DNA of 64,000 nucleotides from NCBI GenBank assembly GCA_014872875.1, contig WKFI01000005.1, positions 186,001-250,000 on the forward strand, given 5' to 3'. The notes beneath the pieces were generated by a model. It did no database searches and was not told the DNA's origin. It was given only the letters and a program-made list of their open reading frames with translations. The DNA comes from Paracoccaceae bacterium. Lineage in GTDB: Bacteria; Pseudomonadota; Alphaproteobacteria; Rhodobacterales; Rhodobacteraceae. The first letter of the stretch is position 1; every line of letters begins with the position of its first letter. The position numbers and the translations under genes are program-made. Below are positions 18,517 through 28,036 of the stretch, one piece after another.

Positions 18517-20786
18517 GTCAGTCCTGCTTTCACTGTGTTTGGCCTGGCCGTTGTCTCGGCCAGTTCGATTGAGGCCGGCAGCCGGATGACCGCCATGGCC
18601 CCGTAATGGGTTTGCCCGTCGAACACGGGCGCATCTGTCAGAACCAGGCTTCCGCCATGTTCTTCGATGATCTTCTTCACGATTGGTAAGCCCAACCCGG
18701 TCCCTTCGTTCCGGGTTGTCACATAGGGCTCAAACAGCCGAGCCCGGTCTTCGGGCAGACCGATACCATTGTCTGCGATTGTCAGTTCATACCCGTTCTC
18801 GGACCGGAAAAGTGCGACCCGTATCTGCGGGACCAACCCATCGGGCGCGCCTTTTTTCGTCAGGCTTTCAATGGCTTCCCCGGCATTCTTGATCAAATTG
18901 GTCAAAGCCTGGCCAATCATTGTTGCGTCCAGCTGGGCCGGGCAAGGCGTGTCGGGCAGATCCGCCACAATGCGCAGGTCCGGCTGCCCGGACTGTTGTA
19001 GCACCACAGCATCGCGGACCAGGAGGCTCAGATCTTCCTCCCGCCGTTCCGGTTCGGGCATGCGGGCGAATTTGGAAAACTCATCAACGATCCGGCGCAG
19101 GTCATTGGTTTGCCGCACGATCACATCCGTCATCGAAGTAAGCTGCTCCGCCGCGTCTTCGGGCAATTGTCGGCTAAACTTGCGCTTGATCCGTTCCGCG
19201 CTCAGCTGAATTGGAGTCAATGGGTTCTTGATCTCGTGCGCGATGCGACGCGCGACATCACCCCAGGCCGCCATACGCTGCGCACTCACCAGATCGGTCA
19301 CATCGTCAAAGGCCACCACGTAGCCTTCCCGCCGCCCGGCATCGTTTCTGCGCGTGGACATGCGCACCAACAAGTTCTCCAACCGGCCCTGCCGGGTCAC
19401 CTTGATTTCTTCCTGGGCCACTTCGCTGCCTGAGCTTTTCAAAGCTTGGAACAGTGCACCGAATTCAGGAACGGCCACGGCCAAAGCCAGCGATTGTTCG
19501 TCCCCGGACCAGCCCAGCAACCGCTCCGCCGAACGGTTCACAAAAGTCACCCGACCATCCGCGTCCAACCCGACAACGCCCGAGGTGACTGAGGTCAGCA
19601 CGGAATCGAACATCCTGCGGCGGCGTTCGATCTGTCGCGTGTTTTGGAGCAGCGTGTCCCGCTGCGCCTTGAGCTGGGTTGTCATCTGGTTGAAGTAGCG
19701 GCTCAGCTGGGCAATCTCGTCATCCCCGTCTTCCTCGACCACGCGCACATCCAGATCACCGTCACCAACAGCCTGCGCAGCGGTTGTCAAACGCCCAACC
19801 GGGCGCGACAAACGTTCCGCGAACCAAAGGCCCAACCAAACGGCTGCCAGGATCAGGATCACCGCAAACCCCAGATACAGCAGCCCAAATTCAAACAGGA
19901 CCCGTCCCCGTTCGTTTTCCAGCTGCTGATAGAGCTGCACCGTCTCCTTGGTGTCGTCCAACAGGTTCAGGATTTCCCCATCCACGTCCCGGCTGACATA
20001 CAGAAACCGATCAACGAAGGCTTCCAAACGCACCAAGGCGCGGAATTCGTTGTTGTCCCAGTCCTGAATGATGGTCATGCCGTCTTGGGTGGCCAGTGTC
20101 AGATCTTCGGAGGACGGCTGTTCGAAATCGAAAAGGTAAGACCGTTCGCCGCGGGCCCGGATCTCGCCTGTGCCATCGATCACATAGGCCTCGCGCAGGC
20201 CGCGCTGGATCTGCCCCTGTCCCTGAACCAGAAACTGGCGCAATTCCGCATCGCTGATGAAAAACGTTCGGTTCCGGCTGCTGTCCAGGAACCGCGCCAG
20301 CGCCACCGCATCTTCCCCAAGGTCCTGACGCTGCTCGAACTCATATGCTTCGGCTGCTGCCAGCGAACTGCCGACCACTTGTCGCACCCGTTCCGAAAAC
20401 CACCCTTCCAGGCCGACATTCACCGTCAGGCCAGCAAACACCGCAACCGTCACCGTGGGGATCAGGGCCAAAAGTGTGAACACCCCGATCAGGCGCAAGT
20501 GCAGGCGGGAACCCGCCGATTTCTTGCGCCGCGCCACGATCAGCCCGACAACTTGGGCCAGCACCAATGCGGCCAAGGTCAGCACATAGACAAGGTCAGC
20601 AAGCAGAATCATCCGCAGTGCATTCGACGATGCACTCAGATTGAACGGGCCGAAAACAAGGAATGTCGCCAACGCCAGAAGAGGCCCCAGAATCACAAGG
20701 CTCAGCGTGCCGATATTGCGCGCGCGCCGCGATCTGCGCCAACGATTCAAGGCGAAAAACGGCTCGGTATGTGACCGAAGTGCCAC
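18513..20786 (-). CDS. ntrY: Sensor histidine kinase NtrY
   Basis: 757 residues. Three N-terminal membrane helices lie at about 24-48, 58-84 and 98-125, then a periplasmic domain, then a helix near 290-320. HAMP, a PAS domain (about 395-490) and HisKA with [18 protein letters not shown] follow. HATPase has DNGIGLPE and GTGLGLPIVKKI. It phosphorylates NtrX. The big extracytoplasmic region suggests an envelope or periplasmic signal. Stop overlaps the ntrX start (ATGA). It follows ntrC after 99 bp and may have its own promoter there. Confidence 0.95.
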   Translation of the reverse strand: MALRSHTEPFFALNRWRRSRRARNIGTLSLVILGPLLALATFLVFGPFNLSASSNALRMILLADLVYVLTLAALVLAQVVGLIVARRKKSAGSRLHLRLIGVFTLLALIPTVTVAVFAGLTVNVGLEGWFSERVRQVVGSSLAAAEAYEFEQRQDLGEDAVALARFLDSSRNRTFFISDAELRQFLVQGQGQIQRGLREAYVIDGTGEIRARGERSYLFDFEQPSSEDLTLATQDGMTIIQDWDNNEFRALVRLEAFVDRFLYVSRDVDGEILNLLDDTKETVQLYQQLENERGRVLFEFGLLYLGFAVILILAAVWLGLWFAERLSRPVGRLTTAAQAVGDGDLDVRVVEEDGDDEIAQLSRYFNQMTTQLKAQRDTLLQNTRQIERRRRMFDSVLTSVTSGVVGLDADGRVTFVNRSAERLLGWSGDEQSLALAVAVPEFGALFQALKSSGSEVAQEEIKVTRQGRLENLLVRMSTRRNDAGRREGYVVAFDDVTDLVSAQRMAAWGDVARRIAHEIKNPLTPIQLSAERIKRKFSRQLPEDAAEQLTSMTDVIVRQTNDLRRIVDEFSKFARMPEPERREEDLSLLVRDAVVLQQSGQPDLRIVADLPDTPCPAQLDATMIGQALTNLIKNAGEAIESLTKKGAPDGLVPQIRVALFRSENGYELTIADNGIGLPEDRARLFEPYVTTRNEGTGLGLPIVKKIIEEHGGSLVLTDAPVFDGQTHYGAMAVIRLPASIELAETTARPNTVKAGLT

Positions 20787-20885
20787 CTGCTGCCCTCATC
20801 CTGATGTAGCGCCACACGGGCGCACCGCCATATCTCGTGGTCTTTTCCGGCACTGACACCGGTTCGCCACGGTTCTGTGGCGATA

Positions 20886-22250
20886 TTACATCAGTTTGCG
20901 ACGGCGTGTCACCTCAATATCCAAATCGGTGATTTTCTTACGCAGCGTATTCCGGTTGATGCCCAGCAGATCGGCGCATTTGGCCTGATTGCCACCCGTG
21001 GCTTCGAGCGCGATTTCAATCAGCGGGATCTCAAGTTCCCGCAAAACGCGGGAGTAGAGACCCGGCGGCGGCAGCATATCCCCATGCAGATCGAAATAAC
21101 GACGCAGATGACGTGCAACCGACTCTGACAGTTTTTCGTTGCCCACTTCTCCCGAGATCGGCGCCGAACCCACCTGCGGTACCAACACCGCGTCCACTTC
21201 GCTGGCCGAGATCTCCTCGGACCGGCTGGTCAGCCCCAAGCGACGCACAACATTTTCAAGCTGACGCACGTTACCCGGCCAGGAATGGGTGCGCAGCTTT
21301 TCCCGCACCGCATCGCTCAGCCAGCGCTTTGGGCCACCCTCAATTTCAGCCCGGGTCAGGAAGTGTTCGGCCAGCAAGGGAATGTCCTCCACCCGTTCCC
21401 GGAGCGGAGGAACGTGAATTGGCGTGCCATCCAGGCGATAATACAGATCCTGCCTCAGATCCCCCGCCTCGACCGACGCCTCAAGGTTGGACTGACTGGT
21501 CGCCATGAACCGCGGCGCCCGATCGCCTGGATTGTCCATCATCCGCACGATCCGCGCTTGGGCGGGGTCGGAAAAATCGGTGATTTCATCAAAAAGTATG
21601 GTGCCGCCCTTGGCCCGATCCAACAGTTTGGCAGGACCTTCGATTTCGGTCAGATCACTTTCCTCGGCGATCACAAAGGGTAACGTTCGCCGATCGGACA
21701 ATTCGTGAATTGTATTGGCAATCAAAGACTTGCCGGTGCCGCTTTCCCCGGTGATCAGAATTGGCAAGTCGGCATTCATCACCCGCGCGACCACGCGATA
21801 GAGCGCTTGCATAACCTCGGTCCGACCAATCAGCGGCAGATCTTCGGGACGATCCGCAACGTCGTCGCCGGAGAGCCGCGCTGCCGGTTTCTGGCTCAGC
21901 GCCTTGGCCGTGCGCTTCATCAGATCCGGCAAATCGAACGGTTTTGGCAGGTAGTCATAGGCTTCGGCTTCAGCCGCCTTGATCGCCGTCATGATCGTGT
22001 TCTGCGCCGAGATCACTATGACCGGAAGCCCCGGCCTGTCCTGCGCAATTTTCGGAAGCATCTCCAGACCATTCCCGTCCGGCATGACGACATCCGAGAT
22101 GACGACATCACCTTTGCCTTCTCCCACCCAGCGCATCAACGTGGTGAGTGAGCTGGTCGCATGAACCTTGCACCCGGCCCGGGTCAGGGCCTGGGTCAGA
22201 ACGGTGCGGATCGTGCGATCATCATCAGCGACAAGGACGGTGCCATCCAT
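20886..22250 (-). CDS. ntrC: Nitrogen regulator NtrC, Rhodobacter type without GAFTGA
   Basis: 454 residues. Receiver with Asp53 in [13 protein letters not shown]+ domain with Walker [10 protein letters not shown] and Walker [12 protein letters not shown]-terminal Fis-like helix-turn-helix [20 protein letters not shown]. The stretch between the Walker motifs is shortened and has no GAFTGA, as in Rhodobacter capsulatus NtrC, which works with sigma-70 polymerase. It turns on ammonia-scavenging genes such as glnB/amt when NtrB phosphorylates it. It is 29 bp downstream of ntrB, in the same transcript. Confidence 0.95.
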   Translation of the reverse strand: MDGTVLVADDDRTIRTVLTQALTRAGCKVHATSSLTTLMRWVGEGKGDVVISDVVMPDGNGLEMLPKIAQDRPGLPVIVISAQNTIMTAIKAAEAEAYDYLPKPFDLPDLMKRTAKALSQKPAARLSGDDVADRPEDLPLIGRTEVMQALYRVVARVMNADLPILITGESGTGKSLIANTIHELSDRRTLPFVIAEESDLTEIEGPAKLLDRAKGGTILFDEITDFSDPAQARIVRMMDNPGDRAPRFMATSQSNLEASVEAGDLRQDLYYRLDGTPIHVPPLRERVEDIPLLAEHFLTRAEIEGGPKRWLSDAVREKLRTHSWPGNVRQLENVVRRLGLTSRSEEISASEVDAVLVPQVGSAPISGEVGNEKLSESVARHLRRYFDLHGDMLPPPGLYSRVLRELEIPLIEIALEATGGNQAKCADLLGINRNTLRKKITDLDIEVTRRRKLM

Positions 22251-22279
22251 TTTGCGTCTCCTGGTTTCATCAGCCGTGT

Positions 22280-23356
22280 TTACGTCGCCTCCAGCACCTC
22301 GCGCGGGGCGCGGGGCAGCGAAAGGCGGAAGGTGGTTTGGCCCGGTTGGCTGCTGACCGAGACCCAGCCTCCGTGATCGGAAACGATCTTGGAGACCAGG
22401 GCCAGTCCCAGCCCGGTACCGTTCTCACGACCCGAGACAAACGGGTCGAAAATGTCGTCCTTGATCTCGGGCGGCAGGCCCGGACCATCGTCGGTGATCT
22501 CGATCTGCAAAGGCAGAGAGCCTCCTGTTCCGTCACTGCGGCGCAAGCGGAAGGAATGCTCGAAGAACGTCCTGATGCGGATATTTCCGCCTTTTGAATC
22601 AGCGACTTCCGAGGCATTCTTCAATAGATTCAGAACCACCTGAAGCAATTGATCCGGATCACCATAGGCCAGTGGCAAGGATGGATCATAATCCTCAACG
22701 ATAGTCATATGCGCACCGAAACCCAACTGGGCCGAGCGCCGGGCCCTGTCCAGAACGTCGTGCAAATTGACTGCGCGGCGGTGTGGTTCGGACAGATTGC
22801 CGAACTGTTCCACCTGCTCCAGCAGTTTCACGATGCGACGGCTTTCAGCGACAATCAGGTCTGTCAGCTCTATGTCTTCACGCCCGACGTTCATGCTCAG
22901 CAATTGCGCGGCACCAGTAATTCCCGCCAACGGGTTCTTGATTTCATGCGCCAGCATTTCCGCCATACCGATGGCCGATTGTGCCGCTGACTTGACCGTG
23001 TGATTCTGTGTCATCCGACCGGCCAGTTCACGCGGAGAAATCAGCACCAGCATGATCCCTTTCTCCCCCTGCAGCCCAGTGGTCTGGATTGCACAGTGTA
23101 AAGGACCTCGGCCGGCTGCCGCCACATCGGCGTCATTGACGAACAATGGCGTGCCGTTTTCGCGCGCCCGATCAAAAGCGTCTTCGATGGGCGGATCTAT
23201 GGTGATTTGATCCCAAAACAACTCGCCCCGTGCCGACTTGGAAGACGTGTTCAGAAACCCTTCGCCGGCCGAATTCACGTCGACAATCCGATCCTGAGCG
23301 TCGACCAGAAAGGCGGGCACTGGCAGGGAGGCCCAGATGGCAGTATCGCGTGTCAT
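22280..23356 (-). CDS. ntrB: Nitrogen sensor histidine kinase NtrB
   Basis: 358 residues, soluble. An N-terminal PAS domain ([24 protein letters not shown]) is followed by the H-box [20 protein letters not shown]. The ATPase domain has N-box [10 protein letters not shown] and G-boxes DDGPGLPPE and GTGLGLALV. NtrB phosphorylates or dephosphorylates NtrC according to PII. I start at 23356 (MTRDTAIW), where the ATG overlaps the dusB stop (ATGA). The open frame to 23482 would lie inside dusB. Gene order dusB-ntrB-ntrC is conserved in alphaproteobacteria. Confidence 0.95.
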   Translation of the reverse strand: MTRDTAIWASLPVPAFLVDAQDRIVDVNSAGEGFLNTSSKSARGELFWDQITIDPPIEDAFDRARENGTPLFVNDADVAAAGRGPLHCAIQTTGLQGEKGIMLVLISPRELAGRMTQNHTVKSAAQSAIGMAEMLAHEIKNPLAGITGAAQLLSMNVGREDIELTDLIVAESRRIVKLLEQVEQFGNLSEPHRRAVNLHDVLDRARRSAQLGFGAHMTIVEDYDPSLPLAYGDPDQLLQVVLNLLKNASEVADSKGGNIRIRTFFEHSFRLRRSDGTGGSLPLQIEITDDGPGLPPEIKDDIFDPFVSGRENGTGLGLALVSKIVSDHGGWVSVSSQPGQTTFRLSLPRAPREVLEAT

Positions 23357-24339
23357 GCCGCCTCCCTCGCGCCCGGATCCAGAATGGCTTCGGGAAGGAT
23401 CTGCAAGACCATTGCGGGTTCTTTTTCGGTCAACACCTTGCGACGCATTGCCGGGCCCGTTCCGGCCTCGTCCATGTACCATCCCAAATGCTTCCGCGCG
23501 ACACGCAAACCCAGATCCTGCCCATAGAAAGACAGCATGGTCTGGTAATGGTTGCGGATCAGATCAACCAATGCTTCGCCTTCGGGGATTTCGGGCGCGG
23601 GTGTGCCCCACAAATCGTGTGCGATCTGAGCCAAAAGCCAAGGACGGCCCTGCGCCCCACGCCCGACCATGACCCCGTCCGCACCGGATTGGTCCAGCGC
23701 CCGCCGGGCAGTGACCGTGTCCACGATGTCCCCGTTGGCCAGAACCGGCACGTCAACCACCTCTTTGATCCCGGCAATCGCCGCCCAATCGGCCCTGCCC
23801 TTGTAGAACTGACAGCGGGTACGGCCATGGATTGTGACCATCTTCACCCCGGCGTCTTCGGCCCGTCGTGCCACGTCCGGCGCATTCAAACAGCTGTCAT
23901 CCCAGCCCAAGCGGGTCTTCAACGTCACCGGTACATCCACAGCGTCCACCACCGCCTCGATCAGCGAAAGCGCGTGATCCGGTGTCTTCAGCAGGGCTGA
24001 ACCGGAATAGCCATTGGTCACCTTCTTGGCCGGACATCCCATGTTGATATCGATGATGCGCGCACCCCGGTCCGCCACCTGACGGGCGGCTTCTGCCATC
24101 CAGTATGCCTCGCGCCCGGCTATCTGGACGGAGGTGTTCTCGACATCAGCGCTCAGTTCTGCCCGTTCGCGGACGCCGGGCTTGGATTGCACCATCTCCT
24201 GGCTGGCGACCATTTCACTGACCATCAGCCCGACGCCAAAGGACCGCACCAGATCGCGGAACGGGCGATCGGTGATTCCCGCCATCGGGGCCAGCGCAAT
24301 GGGCGGCGTCAGGGAAGTTGTTCCGAGGGTAAAGGACAA
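23353..24339 (-). CDS. dusB: tRNA-dihydrouridine synthase DusB
   Basis: 328 residues; FMN/NADPH enzyme reducing uridine to dihydrouridine in the tRNA D-loop. The TIM-barrel motif LAPMAGITDRPFR at the N-terminus is followed by NMGCPAKKV, which holds the catalytic Cys. GRTRCQFYKGRADW and GADGVMVGRGAQGRPWL follow. I choose TTG 24339 (LSFTLGTTSLTPPIALAPM), which aligns with family N-termini and has AAGGA about 9 bases upstream. The frame continues open to 24495 with no family match. First gene of the ntrB/C operon and divergent from ispDF. Confidence 0.9.
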   Translation of the reverse strand: MSFTLGTTSLTPPIALAPMAGITDRPFRDLVRSFGVGLMVSEMVASQEMVQSKPGVRERAELSADVENTSVQIAGREAYWMAEAARQVADRGARIIDINMGCPAKKVTNGYSGSALLKTPDHALSLIEAVVDAVDVPVTLKTRLGWDDSCLNAPDVARRAEDAGVKMVTIHGRTRCQFYKGRADWAAIAGIKEVVDVPVLANGDIVDTVTARRALDQSGADGVMVGRGAQGRPWLLAQIAHDLWGTPAPEIPEGEALVDLIRNHYQTMLSFYGQDLGLRVARKHLGWYMDEAGTGPAMRRKVLTEKEPAMVLQILPEAILDPGAREAA

Positions 24340-24523
24340 GTGCCTAATCCTTGTGCAGTTGCCATGAAAGCTATCGAAAGGCCGTATATGCAGCAATCTT
24401 ACTGACCCATTCAAGCGTACAGATATATCAGGTTGCCTAAAAAATAGGCAGGTTGACGTGGGTGATTGCCTCCGAATGCACCACCGCATAAACACAGGCG
24501 CAGCATTCTACCGGAGATTTCAG

Positions 24524-25672
24524 ATGACCACAGCCGCCCTGATCGTCGCCGCCGGACGCGGACAAAGGGCCGGAGGCGGCGTGCCGAAACAATGGCGCGC
24601 GCTGGCCGGGCGGCGGGTGGCTGACTGGACGCTGGAAAGGTTCAGAACGGCAGGCATCGCGCCCATCGTACTGGTACTCTCGGCCGAGGACGAGGCTGCC
24701 TGGGCCGAGTTCGCGGATGCACCAGATCTGATCCTGACAGAAGGCGGTATCGACCGGGCCGGGTCCGTGCGCAACGGATTGCTGGCCCTCAAGGGGCGCG
24801 GCATCGACAAGGTGTTGATTCACGATGTGGCGCGTCCCTGCGTGTCCCCTGACCTGATCCGAGCGGTTGAAAAAGCATTGGATACGGTCCCAGGAGCCGC
24901 TCCCGGGCTTGCTGTCACCGACGCCCTCTGGCGTGGCGCGCAGGCGCAGGTCACCGGGACGCAGGACCGCGATGGGCTTTATGCAGCGCAAACCCCGCAA
25001 GGGTTCCAGTTCGACGCCATCCTGGCGGCTCATCAAACGCATCCCGGCGGGGCCGCCGACGACGTGCAGGTCGCCCGCGATGCCGGGTTGACGGTTGCCA
25101 TCGTCCCTGGCGAAGCAGACAATCTGAAAATCACCCGGCCCGAGGACTTTGCCCGCGCCGAACGCATATTGGGAATGAAAATGGTCAACAGCCCTGACTT
25201 CAGACTGGGGAACGGATACGACGTGCATCGCTTTGGCGAAGGCGACAAGGTCATCCTCTGCGGTGTGGAAATCGAACATGACAAGGGCCTGCAAGGCCAT
25301 TCGGACGCTGACGTCGGCATGCATGCAGTGACTGACGCAATCTATGGCGCGTTGGCACGCGGCGATATCGGGCAGCATTTCCCGCCCTCCGATCCACAGT
25401 GGAAAGGTGCTGCAAGCGAGATTTTTCTGCGCCACGCCGCAGATCTTGCCCGTTCGATGGGATTTATCATCTCAAACGTTGATTGCACGCTGGTCTGCGA
25501 ATACCCAAAGATCGGCCCCCATGCTGCACGGATGCGGGCCGCGATGGCCGAAATCATCGGAATCGACGTGGACCGGGTGTCCATCAAGGCTACAACCTCT
25601 GAACGGTTGGGCTTTACCGGCCGGGGTGAAGGCATCGCGGCGCTCGCCACGGCAGCTTTGGTGAAATCATGA
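24524..25672 (+). CDS. ispDF: Bifunctional IspD/IspF (MEP isoprenoid pathway)
   Basis: 382 residues fusing two MEP-pathway enzymes. The N-terminal MEP cytidylyltransferase has [19 protein letters not shown] and VLIHDVARP. The C-terminal MECDP synthase begins near residue 225 ([15 protein letters not shown]) with the zinc DxH and [14 protein letters not shown]. The start at 24524 has a GGAG site 7 bases before it; the longer frame to 24458 is not family-like. Such fusions are normal in alphaproteobacteria. It overlaps pgpA by four bases and cinA follows. Confidence 0.96.
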   Translation: MTTAALIVAAGRGQRAGGGVPKQWRALAGRRVADWTLERFRTAGIAPIVLVLSAEDEAAWAEFADAPDLILTEGGIDRAGSVRNGLLALKGRGIDKVLIHDVARPCVSPDLIRAVEKALDTVPGAAPGLAVTDALWRGAQAQVTGTQDRDGLYAAQTPQGFQFDAILAAHQTHPGGAADDVQVARDAGLTVAIVPGEADNLKITRPEDFARAERILGMKMVNSPDFRLGNGYDVHRFGEGDKVILCGVEIEHDKGLQGHSDADVGMHAVTDAIYGALARGDIGQHFPPSDPQWKGAASEIFLRHAADLARSMGFIISNVDCTLVCEYPKIGPHAARMRAAMAEIIGIDVDRVSIKATTSERLGFTGRGEGIAALATAALVKS

Positions 25673-26169
25673 ACGGCTTGGCGAAGATTATCGGTACAGT
25701 ATTTGGCGTCGGCTATCTTCGCCCGGCGCCGGGTACATGGGGATCGGCGGCGGCATTGCCGCTGGTCTATCTGTTTCACGTCCTTGGCGGTTTTCCGATG
25801 CTTCTGCTGGCCACTGGCGCCAGCGTCATCCTGGGTGTTTGGGCGATTGCCGAAATGACACGGGACAAGGCAGATCACGACCCTTCTGAAATCGTGATCG
25901 ACGAAGTGGCAGGTCAATTCACCTCGCTTCTGCCGCTTAGCTATGCGGCCTGGGCGCACGACATCCCGGTTCTGGCGCTCTGGCCCGGCTGGGTTGCGGC
26001 GTTCCTACTGTTTCGCTTGTTCGACATTACCAAACCCGGCCCCATCGGCTGGGCTGATCGGCGCAATGATCCATCCGGCGTCATGCTGGACGACATCATC
26101 GCCGGGATCTTTGCGGGGATTGGCGTTATGATCCTTGCCGGGCTGTGGCATGGAGTATTGGGATTGTGA
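25669..26169 (+). CDS. pgpA: Phosphatidylglycerophosphatase A
   Basis: 166-residue inner-membrane enzyme that dephosphorylates PGP to phosphatidylglycerol. Motifs include [31 protein letters not shown] with the metal-binding Asp/Glu cluster, and [14 protein letters not shown]. Hydrophobic segments lie at about 30-65, 85-125 and 140-166. It overlaps ispDF upstream (ATGA) and cinA downstream (GTGA), so the three are translationally coupled. Confidence 0.93.
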   Translation: MNGLAKIIGTVFGVGYLRPAPGTWGSAAALPLVYLFHVLGGFPMLLLATGASVILGVWAIAEMTRDKADHDPSEIVIDEVAGQFTSLLPLSYAAWAHDIPVLALWPGWVAAFLLFRLFDITKPGPIGWADRRNDPSGVMLDDIIAGIFAGIGVMILAGLWHGVLGL

Positions 26170-26633
26170 ATGTAGCTGATCTTCTGGAGCGCGCGCGCAA
26201 GGCAGGCATCGTTATTGCCACGGCCGAAAGCTGCACAGGCGGCATGATTGCGGCAGCCCTTACCGACATCCCGGGATCTTCCGACGTGGTGGATAGCGGA
26301 TTTGTGACCTATTCCAATGGCGCCAAGATGCGGATGCTGGGCGTGCTGAACACAACACTAGAGGCACATGGAGCCGTATCGGAACAGGTCGCACAGGAAA
26401 TGGCGGAAGGCGCTTTACGTAACTCGGCGGCCTCGCTCACAGTGTCGGTGACGGGCATCGCCGGTCCAGGTGGCTCGGAATTCAAACCCGAAGGGCGGGT
26501 CTGCTTCGGTGTGGCCAAGTCCGGCGCGCCCACGCAGACCGAAACGGTCGAGTTTGGCGCTTTGGGACGCGACAACGTGCGTACCGCCACGCGCGATCAT
26601 GCGCTTCGCATGCTGTTGGAGCGAATTTCCTAA
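26166..26633 (+). CDS. CinA-like nicotinamide-nucleotide amidohydrolase (C-terminal domain only)
   Basis: 155 residues, equal to the CinA C-terminal (PncC) domain that deamidates NMN to NaMN. Signatures are IATAESCTGGMIAAALTDIPGSS, VVDSGFVTYSN, SVTGIAGPGGS and VCFGVAK. The MoaB-like N-terminal domain of full CinA is absent, as is common in this order. The start is GTG 26166, overlapping the pgpA stop. It is the last gene before a terminator-like region in front of amtB. Confidence 0.9.
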   Translation: MNVADLLERARKAGIVIATAESCTGGMIAAALTDIPGSSDVVDSGFVTYSNGAKMRMLGVLNTTLEAHGAVSEQVAQEMAEGALRNSAASLTVSVTGIAGPGGSEFKPEGRVCFGVAKSGAPTQTETVEFGALGRDNVRTATRDHALRMLLERIS

Positions 26634-26690
26634 GCGGCGGCATTTTATGCAAGCCACCCCAATCTGCGCCCAACAATTGGGCACTTTGCG

Positions 26691-26735
26691 AAATGCGCCA
26701 AAAAGAGGCGCATTTGCGGCACCTGCCTCTTTTTT
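26691..26735 (+). terminator. Terminator with competing hairpins between cinA and amtB
   Basis: AAAAGAGGC (26701-26709) pairs with GCCTCTTTT (26725-26733), giving a T-tailed hairpin. AAATGCGCC (26691-26699) can instead pair with GGCGCATTT (26707-26715). The two folds share GGC at 26707-26709 and so exclude each other. It ends cinA transcription and may serve as an attenuator for amtB. Confidence 0.55.
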
Positions 26736-26794
26736 CCCCACGGCTCATCCGTTTCAACCCCCTGCAACACTCACGAGGGGAAGGAGAACGGCCC

Positions 26795-27976
26795 ATGAAT
26801 GGAGCCGATACAGCATGGATCATCGTAGCTACGGCGTTGGTCCTCTTCATGACGCTGCCGGGTTTGGCACTGTTCTATGGCGGGCTGGTACGTGCCCGAA
26901 ATGTGCTCAGCGTGTTCATGCACTGCTATGCGATTGCCTGTTTAATGAGCATCCTGTGGTTCATCTTCGGATACTCGATTGCGTTCGGCGATGGTGGCAG
27001 CGGCCTTTGGGGCGGTTTGGGTAAAATGTTCCTAGCGGGCGTCACCGTGGACAGCCTGTCCGGCACCCTGCCCGAAATCCTGTTCTTCGCCTTCCAGATG
27101 ACGTTCGCCATCATCACTCCGGCCCTGATCGTCGGCGCTTATGTCGAGCGCGTCGGATTCGGCTTTGTTCTGCTGTTCTCATCCCTGTGGATGCTGCTGT
27201 GTTATGCACCGGTTGTGCATTGGATCTGGGGAGGCGGTTTTCTGGCAGATGGCGGCATCTTTGGTGAGACCGGGGTCCGGGATTTCGCCGGTGGCATCGT
27301 GGTGCACGAAACCGCGGGTTTGGCAGCCCTGATTATCGCCTTCTTCCTGGGACCGCGCAAACACCGCACAACTCCACCGCACGCGCCCGGCTATGTCATG
27401 ATCGGCGCCGCAATGCTGTGGGTTGGCTGGTTCGGCTTCAATGGCGGCTCACAACTGGCAGCGGACGGTGGCGCGGCCATGGCGCTGACAGTCACCCATA
27501 TCTCGGCCGCCACGGCGTCGCTGACATGGGCGCTTTGGGAAAAGATCAAATACGGCAAGGCTTCGCTGGTGGGTCTGGTTACCGGCACGATTGCCGGTCT
27601 GGCCTCGATCACGCCCACATCCGGATTTGTCGGCCCGGTCGAGGCCTTGGTCATCGGTGCCATCGCTGGGGTCTTGTGCCAGGAAGCCGTCAACCTGGTC
27701 AGAAACAAAATGCAGATCGACGACACGCTTGACGTCTTTGCCGTGCACGGGGTCGGCGGAATCTTTGGCACCATCATGATCGCTCTTTTTGGCGCAGGCA
27801 GCTTTGTTGCTCAGCTGGGCAGCCTGGCCATTGTCGGTGTCTTCACCACCATTGTGACCGTGGTCTTGGTCAAGCTCTGCGCCGCCATTACCCCGCTGAG
27901 GGTTGATCTGGAGACCGAAACGAACGGCCTGGACCTGAGCGTCCACGGGGAACGCGCCTACGACATCAGTAGCTGA
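26795..27976 (+). CDS. amtB: Ammonium transporter, Amt family
   Basis: 393 residues with about eleven membrane helices. The conserved pore histidines are in VVHETAGLAALI and FAVHGVGGIFGTIMI, with LFYGGLVRARNVLSVFM near the N-terminus and GYVMIGAAMLWVGWFGFNGGS in the middle. There is no cleavable signal, unlike E. coli AmtB. The start at 26795 has an AAGGAG site about 9 bases upstream; the longer frame to 26693 covers the terminator. No glnK/glnB is adjacent. It would be regulated by nitrogen status; the Ntr genes are nearby. Confidence 0.93.
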   Translation: MNGADTAWIIVATALVLFMTLPGLALFYGGLVRARNVLSVFMHCYAIACLMSILWFIFGYSIAFGDGGSGLWGGLGKMFLAGVTVDSLSGTLPEILFFAFQMTFAIITPALIVGAYVERVGFGFVLLFSSLWMLLCYAPVVHWIWGGGFLADGGIFGETGVRDFAGGIVVHETAGLAALIIAFFLGPRKHRTTPPHAPGYVMIGAAMLWVGWFGFNGGSQLAADGGAAMALTVTHISAATASLTWALWEKIKYGKASLVGLVTGTIAGLASITPTSGFVGPVEALVIGAIAGVLCQEAVNLVRNKMQIDDTLDVFAVHGVGGIFGTIMIALFGAGSFVAQLGSLAIVGVFTTIVTVVLVKLCAAITPLRVDLETETNGLDLSVHGERAYDISS

Positions 27977-28010
27977 GTTTGTTTACGAGAACGCCCACAA
28001 AGGCGGAGGA

Positions 28011-28036
28011 ACGGGGCCATCGGGCCCCGTTTTCTA
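28011..28036 (+). terminator. Intrinsic terminator of amtB
   Basis: Stem ACGGGGCC / GGCCCCGT with a short loop and TTTTCTATT tail, 35 bases after the amtB stop. The 3' end reaches into the convergent MmgE/PrpD stop region. Confidence 0.8.

Noticed and set aside
26795-27976. Expected glnK/glnB next to amtB
   Set aside because: Searched both sides of amtB; cinA and an MmgE/PrpD gene are the neighbours, so no linked PII gene here.
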